Assembly (NCBI GenBank): GCA_029541985.1 | Contig: CP095414.1 | Coordinates: 186,001 to 250,000 of the forward strand | Direction: 5' to 3' | From: Bacteroidales bacterium F22 | GTDB taxonomy: Bacteria > Bacteroidota > Bacteroidia > Bacteroidales > Bacteroidaceae | DNA: 64,000 nucleotides | Shown here: piece by piece, positions 35,134-47,947 of the stretch | Position numbering within the stretch: the first letter of the stretch is position 1 | Layout of the letters: the number at the start of each line of letters is the position of its first letter | Made by a program: the position numbers and the translations under genes | The notes under the pieces: generated by a model | Database searches by the model: none | Told to the model about the DNA's origin: nothing | What the model saw: only the letters and a program-made list of their open reading frames with translations

Positions 35134-38100
35134 TTAAAAGTTAAGATTCATACCTAGCATATAGACTGCAGCTGATGGATAATTTCCTTTATCCAAGCCC
35201 CGAGAAATGATGGAACCTCCGATTTCAGGGTCATAGCCAGAGTACTTGGTAATCGTTAAGGCATTTTGTGCCGACATATAAAAACGGAGCTTCTGGAGAT
35301 GTAGTTTCTCTGTTACTTTTTGAGGAACTGTATAGCCAAGTGTGATATTTTTCAATCGAATGTATGACCCATCTTCTAACCATAAATCGGAATAGCCAAT
35401 ATAATTTTCATGCTTCTTTATATCTCCTCTATAGGCAGGGATAGATGTGTTGGGATTGGATTCACTCCATGCATAGACGAGATCTTTAGCTCGACCATAG
35501 GCAAATGCTGTTGCCTTGGCTCCATTCATGATTTCTTGCCCTAGTGCTGAGTACCAGTTCATGTAGAGATCCCACTGATTGTAATTGAGTTGGTAGTTGA
35601 AACCTATTTCATAATCGGGAAGTCCACTACCTGAATAGACACGGTCTAGGTCAGACATTTGACCGTCTCCATTCTGGTCTATATAGACGACATCTCCCAT
35701 ACGAGCCAGTGGATTAATCTTTTGATATTCGGCCAATTTGACATCGGTATCTGCTATGCCATCTGTACGCCATAAGTAGAAGGCACCTGCTTCATGACCT
35801 TCGGCAAGCATGGTCACGCGCGATTGATTTACTGCTGCTGAAATCAATCCGTTGTCATTTGTGTATACAGGGAGTTTTGTTCCATTAATGGAGGTAATCT
35901 CATTCTTGTTGGTACTGAATGTCGTATTGATTTTATAACGTAAGTGTCCTATTTGGGAACGGTATCCCATAGCCAATTCGATTCCTGAATTTTCCATGTC
36001 ACCTATATTTAGAATCACTTTGTCTGTCGTTCCTACCGAACCAGGAAGAGTCAGTGGAAAGAGCATATCTTCTTTCTGCGTCTTGTAGTATTCTGCTGCA
36101 AAGGTTAATCTGTTATTGAATAAGGATAGGTCTACTCCAAAATTTAATTGTTTTGACGTTTCCCATTGTACGAGAGCATTGGCATATTTATCTTGACTGG
36201 CTCCTAGACCTAGTGTGCTTTGATTGTCTTGTCCAAAGGAATAATCATAGCCTGAAGTTATGGCAGCTGAATAGGAATATGGGGCAAAACTTTGATTACC
36301 TGTGGTTCCGTAGCTCGCACGAATTTTCATGTCATTGACTACTGACTTAATAGGACTAAAAAAAGCTTCATCACTGATATTCCATGCGGCGGAGAGTGAT
36401 GGAAAAACTCCCCAATGATTCCCCTCAGCAAATTTAGATGAGCCATCTCGACGGATACTCATATTGAATAGATATCGGCTATCCCAGTTGTATTGGATAC
36501 GTCCGATGGTACCTATCAGTGTGTTGGTGTAGTTAAAGGAGTTTTCAGAAAAGGGGTCTATGGCAGCTGAATCGAGTACTTTGATGTTGTTGTCTTGTAC
36601 CCAATAGCGACCTGTTAGGAATCCTTCTGAGTCATATCGCTCATAGGTGGTAGCAGCAAATAGAGTAAAGTGATTTTTATTCAGATCTAATTGATACTGG
36701 AGGCCCATGTCAAGGGATATCGATTTACGATTGATCGATTCTCTTTTTACATAACTGTTATTTGGGCGAGTCAAATCATTTCCATCAAAATCAACAATCT
36801 TCATGTTTGGACGAAAAATCTTCCTGTGCCCGTTTTGAGCAGTATAGCCCATATGGCTGGATAGTTGGAGACCTTTGTAAAGGTCTAAACGAAATTCTCC
36901 ATTGACACCAGCTTTTGCCATAGCTAGGTTATTCTCTTCTGTAAAACTCTGCAACACGTAACTGATATTTGATTGTTCTACGCCTCCAGAAGTTTCAAAT
37001 GTCTCATCTAAGGAGAGTGGATTCTGAGTTGGGAAGTATTTCAATGATTGTGTAAGGATTCCGCCAGAAGCCTTTTTTGTATCCTCAATAGATAGATTCA
37101 TTCCTACACGAACATAAACATTGTTCTTCTTGTATACGATGTTCGAACGACTATTAAAGCGGTTATAATCAGAGTTGATAATTATACCTTCTTTTTGATA
37201 ATATCCAGCTGTTACGCTATAAGTCATCTCTTGATTTCCTCCAGAAAGTGTCAAACTATGATTTTGTACTTTTGCATTGTCAACGAATACGTTGTCTATT
37301 AGATTTGTATTGTTATAAAAATATTTGTCTGATTTGTAAAGACCTATATTGTTAACTGCATCATCATATAGATTTCCTTGATTGCGATTATAAACTAAAT
37401 CGAAATAGGTCTGTTCCAAGTTATTCATCAAGAATATATTTGAGGTGATATGCTGTATACCGTACGTCGAATTCAATCTGATTTTCATCTTTCCTGCTTT
37501 TCCTTGTTTTGTGGTGACAAGAATGACTCCTGCAGCTCCTCGAGTTCCGTATATAGCACACGATGCAGCATCTTTTAAGACATCTATAGTTGAAATTTCA
37601 TTTGCATTGAGATGTGGGTCTCCTTCTTGTGGAATGCCATCTACTACATAGAGTGGGGTATTACTACCATCTACGGAGGTAACACCGCGAATCAATATTG
37701 TCGATTCTGCCCCTGGAGCACCTGAATTGGCTGTCACACTTACTCCTGATACTTGACCTTGCAGTGCTGAAGACATATCATTGGATACAATTTTACTTAG
37801 ATCTTCTGCTTTTACTTGAGTTACCGCACCGGTGACTTCTTTTTTCTTAACAGCGGCATAACCGATGACAACGACCTCATTGAGGTTTAGACTTTGTTCT
37901 CGTAATGTTACGTTGAGTCGTTTGCGACCTTTCAAAGCAATCTCTTGAGTGACCATACTCATGTACGAAAAGACCAGAGTTGAATTTTTAGAAGGTACTC
38001 TTAAAGTATAGTTACCATCGAGGTCCGTGATTATACCTTTGGCAGTACCTTTGACTTGAATGGCTGCTCCTGGTAGGCCTAATCCGCTTTCATCGGAGAC

Positions 38101-38199
38101 TTTTCCTTTTACAGTAAAGGATTGAGCTAGTATAGAACTCGACCAAAAGAGGCAGAGAACTAGACAAGCTAGTGAAATTGTTGTGTGTTTTTGATACAT
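35134..38199 (-). CDS. SusC-family TonB-dependent outer-membrane oligosaccharide transporter (first pair)
   Basis: Signal peptide (cut near ILAQ), an N-terminal carboxypeptidase-D-like domain (FTVKGKVSDESGLGLPGAAIQVKG, about 28-110), the SusC-type linker NEVVVIGYAAVKKKEVTGAV, a plug domain (ALQGQVSGVSV to AIYGTRGAAGVILVTTKQGK, about 125-235) and a 22-strand barrel ending in the aromatic-rich AAVYMLGMNLNF, as outer-membrane barrels do. The 1021-residue length is normal. With SusD it imports oligosaccharides using TonB energy. It sits between the LacZ-type GH2 gene (20 bases) and susD (10 bases), inside the operon that also encodes anhydrogalactose catabolism. This coupling of import to the catabolic enzymes supports anhydrogalactose-containing oligosaccharides as cargo. 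Confidence 0.96.
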   Translation of the reverse strand: MYQKHTTISLACLVLCLFWSSSILAQSFTVKGKVSDESGLGLPGAAIQVKGTAKGIITDLDGNYTLRVPSKNSTLVFSYMSMVTQEIALKGRKRLNVTLREQSLNLNEVVVIGYAAVKKKEVTGAVTQVKAEDLSKIVSNDMSSALQGQVSGVSVTANSGAPGAESTILIRGVTSVDGSNTPLYVVDGIPQEGDPHLNANEISTIDVLKDAASCAIYGTRGAAGVILVTTKQGKAGKMKIRLNSTYGIQHITSNIFLMNNLEQTYFDLVYNRNQGNLYDDAVNNIGLYKSDKYFYNNTNLIDNVFVDNAKVQNHSLTLSGGNQEMTYSVTAGYYQKEGIIINSDYNRFNSRSNIVYKKNNVYVRVGMNLSIEDTKKASGGILTQSLKYFPTQNPLSLDETFETSGGVEQSNISYVLQSFTEENNLAMAKAGVNGEFRLDLYKGLQLSSHMGYTAQNGHRKIFRPNMKIVDFDGNDLTRPNNSYVKRESINRKSISLDMGLQYQLDLNKNHFTLFAATTYERYDSEGFLTGRYWVQDNNIKVLDSAAIDPFSENSFNYTNTLIGTIGRIQYNWDSRYLFNMSIRRDGSSKFAEGNHWGVFPSLSAAWNISDEAFFSPIKSVVNDMKIRASYGTTGNQSFAPYSYSAAITSGYDYSFGQDNQSTLGLGASQDKYANALVQWETSKQLNFGVDLSLFNNRLTFAAEYYKTQKEDMLFPLTLPGSVGTTDKVILNIGDMENSGIELAMGYRSQIGHLRYKINTTFSTNKNEITSINGTKLPVYTNDNGLISAAVNQSRVTMLAEGHEAGAFYLWRTDGIADTDVKLAEYQKINPLARMGDVVYIDQNGDGQMSDLDRVYSGSGLPDYEIGFNYQLNYNQWDLYMNWYSALGQEIMNGAKATAFAYGRAKDLVYAWSESNPNTSIPAYRGDIKKHENYIGYSDLWLEDGSYIRLKNITLGYTVPQKVTEKLHLQKLRFYMSAQNALTITKYSGYDPEIGGSIISRGLDKGNYPSAAVYMLGMNLNF

Positions 38200-38219
38200 A
38201 GTTATTTATTTTATGAGGG

Positions 38220-41504
<3,285 letters not shown>

Positions 41505-41509
41505 CTAGG

Positions 41510-41526
41510 GGTTATTTACCGAATAA
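41510..41526. other. Short inverted repeat between the catabolic genes and the GH2-SusCD genes
   Basis: GTTATT (41510-41515) pairs with AATAAC (41521-41526). On the minus strand it is followed about 13 bases later by an 8-T run. It could be a weak intercistronic terminator or a processing site setting different levels for the catabolic and transport halves of the operon. Confidence 0.3.
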
Positions 41527-41570
41527 CAAGGGGTTTACCTCTGTATAAGAAGGCTTTGATCTCTTGATTA

Positions 41571-42662
41571 TTAACGGACGACACGTCCAGAGGTTGACCC
41601 GTTCATGAGTGATTCCACTTCTTCACGGGATACATAATTAAAATCTCCATTGATGGAGTGGCAAAGGCAGGAGGAAGCAATAGCAAATCGGATGGCATCA
41701 GCTGAGTGGTGCAATTCCGGGGTATTCATCGCGAAGATTAATCCAGCACCAAAAGAATCACCACCGCCGACACGATCTACGATATTTTTAATTTCATACG
41801 GAGCATATTGTCCATTCGATATTGGAGCCATATAAGTCTTGTCCTTTTTGCTGTCATATAGTATGGCTCCCCAGTTATTATGTGATGCAGAATAACTTTC
41901 ACGGAGTGTGATGGCTACTTTCTGAACATTGGGATATCGTTTTATAATTTGTTTAGCTACCTCACTATATTTTGGTACATCGAGTTTGCCCGATTCTACA
42001 TCGGTATCACCAGCATGAATACTCAATACATCAGCAGCATCTTCTTCATTTGCTATTACAACATCTACATAAGGGAGAATTGCACCCATTGTCTTTTGTG
42101 CCAATTCTTGAGGGGATAGATTGGTTTGCCATTGCCACAATTTCTTGCGAAAGTTGAGGTCACATGATACAGTCAATCCTTTTTCTTTTGCTATACGTAC
42201 AGCCATTTCGGTAGCTTGAGCAGCCATTTCGGATAGGGCTGGAGTGATTCCTGTGATATGTAGCCAGTTTGCTTCTTTGAAGATACTATCCCAATCGTAT
42301 TCTTCCCCTCGAGTGATGGAAACTGAAGAGTGGTCTCGGTCATATACTACACGGCTTGGACGTTGATTAGCTCCTCGCTCTACGAAGTAAAATCCCATAC
42401 GTCCTTTGTCCGTAAGTAAGATGTCACTTGTATCGACTTGTATCCCTCGTAAATTTTTTAAACATGCAGAGGTTAAATCATTGGTTGGCAATGCAGTCAC
42501 AAATTTGACTTGTCCGCCGAGAAGGGCAATTGAGGCTGCCACATTAGCTTCGGCTCCAGCAAAAGTAAGATCTAATTTGCCAGGCATACTTTGTGCAAAT
42601 CGTTGGAAATTCTCAGGACAGAAGCGACCCATAATTTCTCCGAAGGTAACTATCTTTTTCAT
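41571..42662 (-). CDS. PfkB-family sugar kinase, probable 2-keto-3-deoxygalactonate kinase
   Basis: A ribokinase/PfkB fold enzyme. The chain opens KKIVTFGEIMGRFCPENF and has the glycine-rich substrate-binding LTFAGAEANVAASIALLGG and the C-terminal signature DRVGGGDSFGAGLIF carrying the catalytic Asp. It resembles 2-keto-3-deoxygluconate kinases (KdgK). Next to a KDPG/KDPGal-type aldolase, a cycloisomerase-type enzyme and an aldehyde dehydrogenase, it should phosphorylate 2-keto-3-deoxy-D-galactonate at C6 in the cytoplasm. I chose the ATG that starts at MKKIVTF because family members begin there; an in-frame ATG at 42695 would add a polar 11-residue tail (MKESNKYKSKQ). Gluconate-type substrate is the main alternative. 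Confidence 0.88.
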   Translation of the reverse strand: MKKIVTFGEIMGRFCPENFQRFAQSMPGKLDLTFAGAEANVAASIALLGGQVKFVTALPTNDLTSACLKNLRGIQVDTSDILLTDKGRMGFYFVERGANQRPSRVVYDRDHSSVSITRGEEYDWDSIFKEANWLHITGITPALSEMAAQATEMAVRIAKEKGLTVSCDLNFRKKLWQWQTNLSPQELAQKTMGAILPYVDVVIANEEDAADVLSIHAGDTDVESGKLDVPKYSEVAKQIIKRYPNVQKVAITLRESYSASHNNWGAILYDSKKDKTYMAPISNGQYAPYEIKNIVDRVGGGDSFGAGLIFAMNTPELHHSADAIRFAIASSCLCHSINGDFNYVSREEVESLMNGSTSGRVVR

Positions 42663-42730
42663 CTGTTTTGATTTATATTTATTTGATTCTTTCATTTCAA
42701 CTTTTAAAGAATTTGCTTTTAGTTATAGAA

Positions 42731-43426
42731 CTATCTTAGAATCAGTCCGTTGTCATCTCTGATTGTTCTTATTTGTGCTATTACTTCTTTACAGTTCTGA
42801 GTGATGGTATCCCATTTCTCCTTTACGATGAGATCTTGTTTAGCTAACCAAGAACCTCCGATGATGCTAATTAAGGGTGATTTATAGTATTCAGAAGCAT
42901 TGTCTTTGTTGCAACCACCTAGTGGAATAAATTTAATGCCTAAGTGTTTATATGGGGCAACTAAACTGTTCAAGTGCTTTAGGCTACCTGCTGTCTCTGC
43001 TGGGAAATATTTGACGACTTTACATCCGTGACTGATAGCTACTTCAAGGTCAGAAGGAGTCATGATGCCAGGAGCAAATGGGAGTCCAAGACGGCGAGCT
43101 TCATCAATCACTTCTGGATTACAACCTGGAGAAACCGCAAAATCAGCACCTACTTCTATGCCTTGGGCTACTTGAACTTTGGTCAACACGGTGCCCAAAC
43201 CGAGTAATATATCAGGTGCTTCCTTTTTAATTATTTTTGCTGCTTCGAAAGCGATGGGTGTACGAAGAGCCAATTCAATTGCGGTTACACCTCCTGCTCG
43301 AAGTGCATCGATTGTAGGCATAGTCTGTTCTATCTTGTCAATAACGAGTACAGCCATTATTTTTCTCTTCTCTATTTCTGATACCATTTCTTCTGACATG
43401 GCAAGCTTCATTTCTGTTGATTTCAT
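42731..43426 (-). CDS. KDPG/KDPGal-family aldolase (Eda/DgoA type)
   Basis: A class I aldolase of the Eda family. Glu51 lies in ELALRTP (EITLRT in E. coli Eda), and the Schiff-base Lys139 is in KVVKYFPAE. GLGTVLTKVQVAQGIEVGADFAVSPG and KFIPLGGCN complete the barrel and phosphate site. It would split 2-keto-3-deoxy-6-phosphogalactonate to pyruvate and glyceraldehyde-3-phosphate, the last dedicated step of anhydrogalactose use. The 231 residues are typical. The first 13 residues are unusual and an internal Met start (MSEEMVSEIEKRK or MVSEIEKRK) is possible. It is 20 bases after the dehydrogenase gene. Whether it prefers the galacto or gluco epimer cannot be seen; context favours galacto. Confidence 0.92.
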   Translation of the reverse strand: MKSTEMKLAMSEEMVSEIEKRKIMAVLVIDKIEQTMPTIDALRAGGVTAIELALRTPIAFEAAKIIKKEAPDILLGLGTVLTKVQVAQGIEVGADFAVSPGCNPEVIDEARRLGLPFAPGIMTPSDLEVAISHGCKVVKYFPAETAGSLKHLNSLVAPYKHLGIKFIPLGGCNKDNASEYYKSPLISIIGGSWLAKQDLIVKEKWDTITQNCKEVIAQIRTIRDDNGLILR

Positions 43427-43446
43427 TTTCTTTCTTTATACGATTG

Positions 43447-44889
43447 TTAGACCTTTGCAGTTGTGATACGTCTCTTATTCAAATAATCATCTAGAGCTAA
43501 ATAAGAGCAGTCGCAACCCACACCACTCTGTTTGATTCCAATATGTGGTAAGTTTATAGCGTATTTTACGCCATTGACTTGTACTTCTCCAAAAGCTAGT
43601 TCATCAGAAAAATAGCGTATCGTAGACTCATTTCTAGAAAAGACGTACGATGCTAATCCGAATGGAGTATCGTTAGCCAATTTCAAAGCCTCATCTTCTG
43701 TCTCAAATGTCATCATAGAAGCTACAGGACCAAATATCTCTTCACGGAAACAGCGCATCTCGTGAGTCATATTTGTTAGGATGGTTGGCATCAAATAGCT
43801 GCCTTTCGCCTTATCTGTTGGAATCTCTCCTCCATATATGAGTTTAGCTCCATTAGCGATGTCATCTGCTATCATTTTCAGTATGCGACTACGATTCTTC
43901 TTATTTATACAAGGGCCCATCTCGGGTTTCTCCTCTCTGCCATATCCGATTCGAATAGATTGAGCTTTGGCAGTGAACTTCTCGAGAAACTCATCCATTA
44001 TGCTTTTATGTATAAGGAACCGATTGGGAGCTACACATACTTGACCGCAATTGTTATATTTGAGAGCGATACCTAGTTCGACAGCTAAGTCCACATCAGC
44101 ATCTTTACATACGATAAAAGGAGCATTTCCTCCTAGTTCCATACTGAATCGTTTGATTGAAGTTGTCGAATCAGCAATCACACGTTTTGCTGTTTCTGTA
44201 GACCCGATCATAGTAATCATTTTGGTGATTGTACTTTTTGTTAATACATCTGCTACTTCTTGAACAGGACCACTTATGATATTGATCACACCAGCAGGAA
44301 AATGGATACTTTCCAGAATTTCTCCCAAAAGATATGCAGATAGGGGAGCCAATTCCGACGGACGAATGATTAAGCTACACCCAGCGGCTAGCGCTGGACC
44401 TATCTTGTATCCACAATTTAAAATGGGGAAATTCCAAGCCAAATAGGCGACTACTACGCCCACGGGGCTGGTCACAATCTGGTGAGTATGTGTATTGTCT
44501 CCGTCTGGAATCATTTCATCATGCATTTGCTTCATCGCATTGGGATAAAACTCTAGCCCATTTACAAGTGCCTCGATATCTTCCCAAGCAGATTCAAATG
44601 TTTTACCCATTTCAGCCATCATCGAGAGACGAAGTTCCTCCTCTCTTTCGAGTATTGCAGTTCGTAATGTGAGCATCCACTGTTGACGTTCGTTCAAGGA
44701 CAACTTAGACCAATACTCAAATCCCTTTTGAGCAGCGTCGAGTGCTTTGAGGGCGTCTTTGCGTGATGCCCAAGCTATCTCAGCAACAACTTCTTCTGTA
44801 GCAGGGCAAACAACTTGATGCTTTTCACCAGAAATAGCATCTTGCAGAGCACCAGCTATATACATTTTCTTATATCCGAATTGGTACAT
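43447..44889 (-). CDS. NAD(P)-dependent aldehyde dehydrogenase, candidate 3,6-anhydro-D-galactose dehydrogenase
   Basis: A complete aldehyde dehydrogenase (480 residues). The oxyanion-hole Asn153 is in AWNFP, the Rossmann loop is GSTETAK, the general base Glu251 is in FSMELGGNAP and the nucleophile Cys285 is in NNCGQVCVAPN. It belongs with the succinate-semialdehyde/lactaldehyde dehydrogenase type. Beside an enolase-superfamily cycloisomerase-like enzyme, a PfkB kinase and a KDPGal-type aldolase, it best fits oxidation of 3,6-anhydro-D-galactose to 3,6-anhydro-D-galactonate, as known from carrageenan-using marine bacteria (there called DauA). It is cytoplasmic, with no signal peptide. A start at Met9 (MYIAGALQ) is plausible. 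Oxidation of another aldehyde sugar cannot be excluded. Confidence 0.88.
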   Translation of the reverse strand: MYQFGYKKMYIAGALQDAISGEKHQVVCPATEEVVAEIAWASRKDALKALDAAQKGFEYWSKLSLNERQQWMLTLRTAILEREEELRLSMMAEMGKTFESAWEDIEALVNGLEFYPNAMKQMHDEMIPDGDNTHTHQIVTSPVGVVVAYLAWNFPILNCGYKIGPALAAGCSLIIRPSELAPLSAYLLGEILESIHFPAGVINIISGPVQEVADVLTKSTITKMITMIGSTETAKRVIADSTTSIKRFSMELGGNAPFIVCKDADVDLAVELGIALKYNNCGQVCVAPNRFLIHKSIMDEFLEKFTAKAQSIRIGYGREEKPEMGPCINKKNRSRILKMIADDIANGAKLIYGGEIPTDKAKGSYLMPTILTNMTHEMRCFREEIFGPVASMMTFETEDEALKLANDTPFGLASYVFSRNESTIRYFSDELAFGEVQVNGVKYAINLPHIGIKQSGVGCDCSYLALDDYLNKRRITTAKV

Positions 44890-44912
44890 AATTATAATAA
44901 TTGATTTTTGTT

Positions 44913-46046
44913 CTAATTTTGTTGTAATAATTCTTTTAAGTAATCCTCGTTTACTTCTACACCAAGCCCAGGTGCATCTTTTATTGCGATGATTCCATTT
45001 TCTTGTGTCATTACTGATTGTGTCAGTTTGTCGCGTAGTGCATTTTCGGAACAGTCATATTCAATAAGCTGCTCAGGCATTTCCATACGACCAGGCATGA
45101 TGTCTAATGTGGCAGCTACATGCATGGCAGCGGATAGAGCGATACGTGTTCCCCATGAGTGAGGAATTACCTGAACTCCATAAACAGAGGCTAAAGTTAC
45201 GATTCTTTTAACTTCTGAGATGCCACCGCATGCACAAATATCAGGTTGAGCAATATCTACGGAATTATTTTTGAACAGGCGCTGAAATCCATAGCGAAGA
45301 TATTCGCACTCACCACCAGAAATAGGAATATCTGTGCGTTTCCTTAGTTCCGCATACTGTTCATAATATTCAGGAGAGACGGGCTCTTCGAACCAATCGA
45401 TATTGCAGTCTTCAATTCCTCTACATAGTTTGGTTGCCTCAGCCAAATTATAAGCATGATTGCTGTCCACCATCAATTTCATCTTTGGCCCCACAGCTTT
45501 ACGAATAGCATGAACGATTTCTATATCTTTCTCTATGCTGATTCCGACTTTCATCTTGATGGCTTTGAAATTCATCTCCTTGTATTCTTTGGCTTCTTTG
45601 ACCAGATTTTGAGTCAATTCATCTCCACGAGTGAAATACAATCCTGTTGCATATGGAACAAGATGGTCACGTCGCTTCCCCCCCAATAATGCATGGACAG
45701 GCAAGTTGAGTGCTTTACCACGGACATCCCACAAAGCAACATCTATAGCACTGACAGCGGCCATAAGAATTCCACTGCGAGAGTAATCAAGAGTACGGCG
45801 ATACATGATAGACCATATCATATCATTTTCAATAGGATTTAAGCCGAGTAAAAAAGGGCGTAGGAAGTCAATGCCAGCCTTTAGGACGTGTGCAGGACCA
45901 TAGCCTTCTCCCCAACCAAATAGCCCCGAATCTGTAGTTACTTTTACTATACATATACAGCGCGTGTCATATTCCCATTGAGAAAAATAGAATGGCTCAT
46001 TAAGATGATCTGTGAGTACATACGATTCTATATCTATGATTTTCAT
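44913..46046 (-). CDS. Enolase-superfamily (mandelate racemase type) enzyme, candidate 3,6-anhydro-D-galactonate cycloisomerase
   Basis: The capping domain (about 1-125) and barrel are both present. The KxK motif is Lys164-Met-Lys166, the metal ligands are Asp194 (LMVDSNH), Glu220/221 (DWFEEP) and Glu246 (SGGECEY), and His296 (IPHSWGT) is the opposing base. The superfamily abstracts the alpha-proton of sugar acids, giving dehydratases and cycloisomerases. As first gene of an operon with an aldehyde dehydrogenase, a KDGal-type kinase and a KDPGal-type aldolase, it fits opening of the anhydro ring of 3,6-anhydro-D-galactonate to 2-keto-3-deoxygalactonate (the DauB-type step). A plain D-galactonate dehydratase would enter the same pathway and is the main alternative. 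It has its own candidate promoter. Confidence 0.88.
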   Translation of the reverse strand: MKIIDIESYVLTDHLNEPFYFSQWEYDTRCICIVKVTTDSGLFGWGEGYGPAHVLKAGIDFLRPFLLGLNPIENDMIWSIMYRRTLDYSRSGILMAAVSAIDVALWDVRGKALNLPVHALLGGKRRDHLVPYATGLYFTRGDELTQNLVKEAKEYKEMNFKAIKMKVGISIEKDIEIVHAIRKAVGPKMKLMVDSNHAYNLAEATKLCRGIEDCNIDWFEEPVSPEYYEQYAELRKRTDIPISGGECEYLRYGFQRLFKNNSVDIAQPDICACGGISEVKRIVTLASVYGVQVIPHSWGTRIALSAAMHVAATLDIMPGRMEMPEQLIEYDCSENALRDKLTQSVMTQENGIIAIKDAPGLGVEVNEDYLKELLQQN

Positions 46047-46084
46047 TTGATTACTATTTGAAGGTTCACTATGATAAATTATTT

Positions 46085-46100
46085 ACGATACAAAGAAACA
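46085..46100 (-). promoter_or_regulatory. Candidate promoter of the anhydrogalactose catabolism/SusCD operon
   Basis: The minus strand reads TGTTTCTTTGTATCGT, identical to the 16 bases in front of the permease operon. It contains TTTCTTTG, one mismatch from TAnnTTTG, about 40-55 bases before the first gene and downstream of a terminator. This suggests a common regulator, though a 16-base match alone can arise by chance in 64 kb. Confidence 0.5.
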
Positions 46101-46160
46101 ATGTTTTCATCATAAAGGCTGTGTGTATTTTATCTATCCATGAGCCAATCTTAACTTACA

Positions 46161-46204
46161 AAAAAATAGAGTAAATGACGTATTGGCCATTTACTCTATT
46201 TTTT
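46161..46204 (-). terminator. Intrinsic terminator of the second PUL operon
   Basis: A perfect 17-bp stem (46161-46177 with 46188-46204; AAAAAATAGAGTAAATG) with a 10-base loop and a T run on either strand. It lies 28 bases after the sulfatase stop on the minus strand. The core TAGAGTAAATGAC recurs in the terminator at 48093-48126. Confidence 0.9.
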
Positions 46205-46231
46205 AGTTCTGAAAGAATCGATCTATCTCAA

Positions 46232-47878
46232 TCAGTTCTTTTCTTTTGCTTTCGCAATTATTTTTTTCGCATTTAATTTCTTTTGCATCTTAAAAATACC
46301 ATAAGGATACCCGTGTTTACGGCATTCTGAATAAGTAGCTTCCCCATCCATAATCCGTCTCATCGTTTTGACCTTTTCTGGATATTGTGATGCTAAATCA
46401 TTCTCTTCTTTGATGTCATCGTGAAGATTATACAATTCATATCCTTTTGTAATATAGTCATAACGCAATTTCCAACCATCATTCATAATCATAGTAGGCC
46501 CTTCAAAAGAATCAAGCAAGATGTAGCGATTCGCTGGGAACTGTTGTCCATTTTGTTCTAAAAGAGGTAAATAAGAGATTCCATCTTTTTGAGCTGTAAC
46601 AGATACTCCTAGTAAATCAGCCATCGTAGACAAGAAATCATAGTTCGCTACTATATTATTCTCCTGACGATGGGTGAAATGTTCTGGCCAATAAAAAGCG
46701 AGAGGAACATGTATACCTCCTTCAAGGTTACTACGTTTGAAACCAGACCAATCTAAGCTACCACGAAAAATATCACCAGCATTGGTTGATGTGTAACGAA
46801 CGTCCGCGTTATTAAACACCTTGTGAGACTTTACATCTTTCTTGAACGAGGAACTCCCTTTGTGTGCATAATACATCATGTGTCCATTATCAGCAGAGAA
46901 AATGACAATTGTTTTTTTGTCAATCTTGAGTCGTTTTAATTCGTTCAGAATCTTACCAACAGTATTATCCAAGCGAATGACCATAGATGCATATTCTTTT
47001 TCCAAATCCGTGAGGTTAGGATTGTCTTTGACTTGAGGGTCTAATTCTGGTACAGCTACAGGTCCATGAGGTAATTGAGAAGGATGATACAAGAAGAAAG
47101 GCTCATCTTTGTGTTGGCGTAAGAATTCTATGATTTTCTTGTCAAAGATATCCTGAGAATAACGTACTTTCCCTTCCATGTTCCAACGGCGTCGATAATA
47201 CTGAATACTATCCGATTTATCAGCATCAAATAGATATTTCTCAACTCCACAATTTCCTAAAGTATTACCAGGAATCATATCAATACGTCCATCAGTAAAT
47301 AAAAAAGGAGGATAATATCCATGACAGCGATGATGGTCAAGATAACCATAATAATGGTCCCAACCATGATCTTTCATTTGGCTACGAGTACCTCCAAAAC
47401 CATAATCTAATTTTCCTATTTCCCCAGTAAAATATCCAGCACGATTGAAAATGTCGGCTAGATAGTCATCTCCTTGAGGTAGTACACACTTATCTTTATC
47501 TTGTTTTGATTCAATTAAAGAGACATAAGTAGTATCAGCCTCCATGTAGAGTTGTCCTTCACTTCTAAGCCAATGCCCCAGATGACAATCGCTGTATCCA
47601 GTCAATAGAGATGCACGAGAAGGAGCAGAGTAGTGACACCCATAAGCATTATTGAAATCTATTCCTTGATTGATTACTCGGTCAATATTAGGCGTTTTGA
47701 ACATCTTCTGTCCATAAGCAGAAATCATCCCTTTTCCTAAGTCATCACCATAGATGAAAATAACATTAGGACGAGCATCTCTTAGAGAGACCTTTTCTTT
47801 TGGAGTACCTGCTGCAGATAAAGTATGGATAGGCAACATCGTGGCCAACATACTTAGAGCATAGTATGAATAATTCAT
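46232..47878 (-). CDS. Exported S1-family sulfatase, serine type (tandem copy 1)
   Basis: Signal peptide (cut near LSAA), metal motif IYGDDLGKGM, maturation motif Ser84-Ala-Pro-Ser-Arg88, a GEIGKLDYGFGG loop where GKWHLG is common, and FSADNGHMMYY for the second metal region. At 548 residues it is full length, with a Lys-rich C-terminus (KMQKKLNAKKIIAKAKEKN). It is very close to the next sulfatase upstream, sharing long identical blocks such as KDEPFFLYHPSQLPHGPVAVPELDPQVK. Copy 1 has its own candidate promoter and terminator, so it may be expressed separately. It probably acts on a galactose or anhydrogalactose sulfate; the ester position is unknown. Confidence 0.92.
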   Translation of the reverse strand: MNYSYYALSMLATMLPIHTLSAAGTPKEKVSLRDARPNVIFIYGDDLGKGMISAYGQKMFKTPNIDRVINQGIDFNNAYGCHYSAPSRASLLTGYSDCHLGHWLRSEGQLYMEADTTYVSLIESKQDKDKCVLPQGDDYLADIFNRAGYFTGEIGKLDYGFGGTRSQMKDHGWDHYYGYLDHHRCHGYYPPFLFTDGRIDMIPGNTLGNCGVEKYLFDADKSDSIQYYRRRWNMEGKVRYSQDIFDKKIIEFLRQHKDEPFFLYHPSQLPHGPVAVPELDPQVKDNPNLTDLEKEYASMVIRLDNTVGKILNELKRLKIDKKTIVIFSADNGHMMYYAHKGSSSFKKDVKSHKVFNNADVRYTSTNAGDIFRGSLDWSGFKRSNLEGGIHVPLAFYWPEHFTHRQENNIVANYDFLSTMADLLGVSVTAQKDGISYLPLLEQNGQQFPANRYILLDSFEGPTMIMNDGWKLRYDYITKGYELYNLHDDIKEENDLASQYPEKVKTMRRIMDGEATYSECRKHGYPYGIFKMQKKLNAKKIIAKAKEKN

Positions 47879-47939
47879 TTTTCTTTGTTTAGTAGATTAT
47901 TAAATAAGTTGTATTTCCTTGAAAAACATAAATTAGATA

Positions 47940-47947
47940 CAAAAATA
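47940..47947 (-). promoter_or_regulatory. -7 promoter element before sulfatase copy 1
   Basis: The minus strand reads TATTTTTG, a TAnnTTTG match, 62 bases upstream of the sulfatase start and beyond the upstream gene's terminator. The rest of the 284-base gap (47879-48162) holds only that terminator and A+T-rich sequence. Confidence 0.45.
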
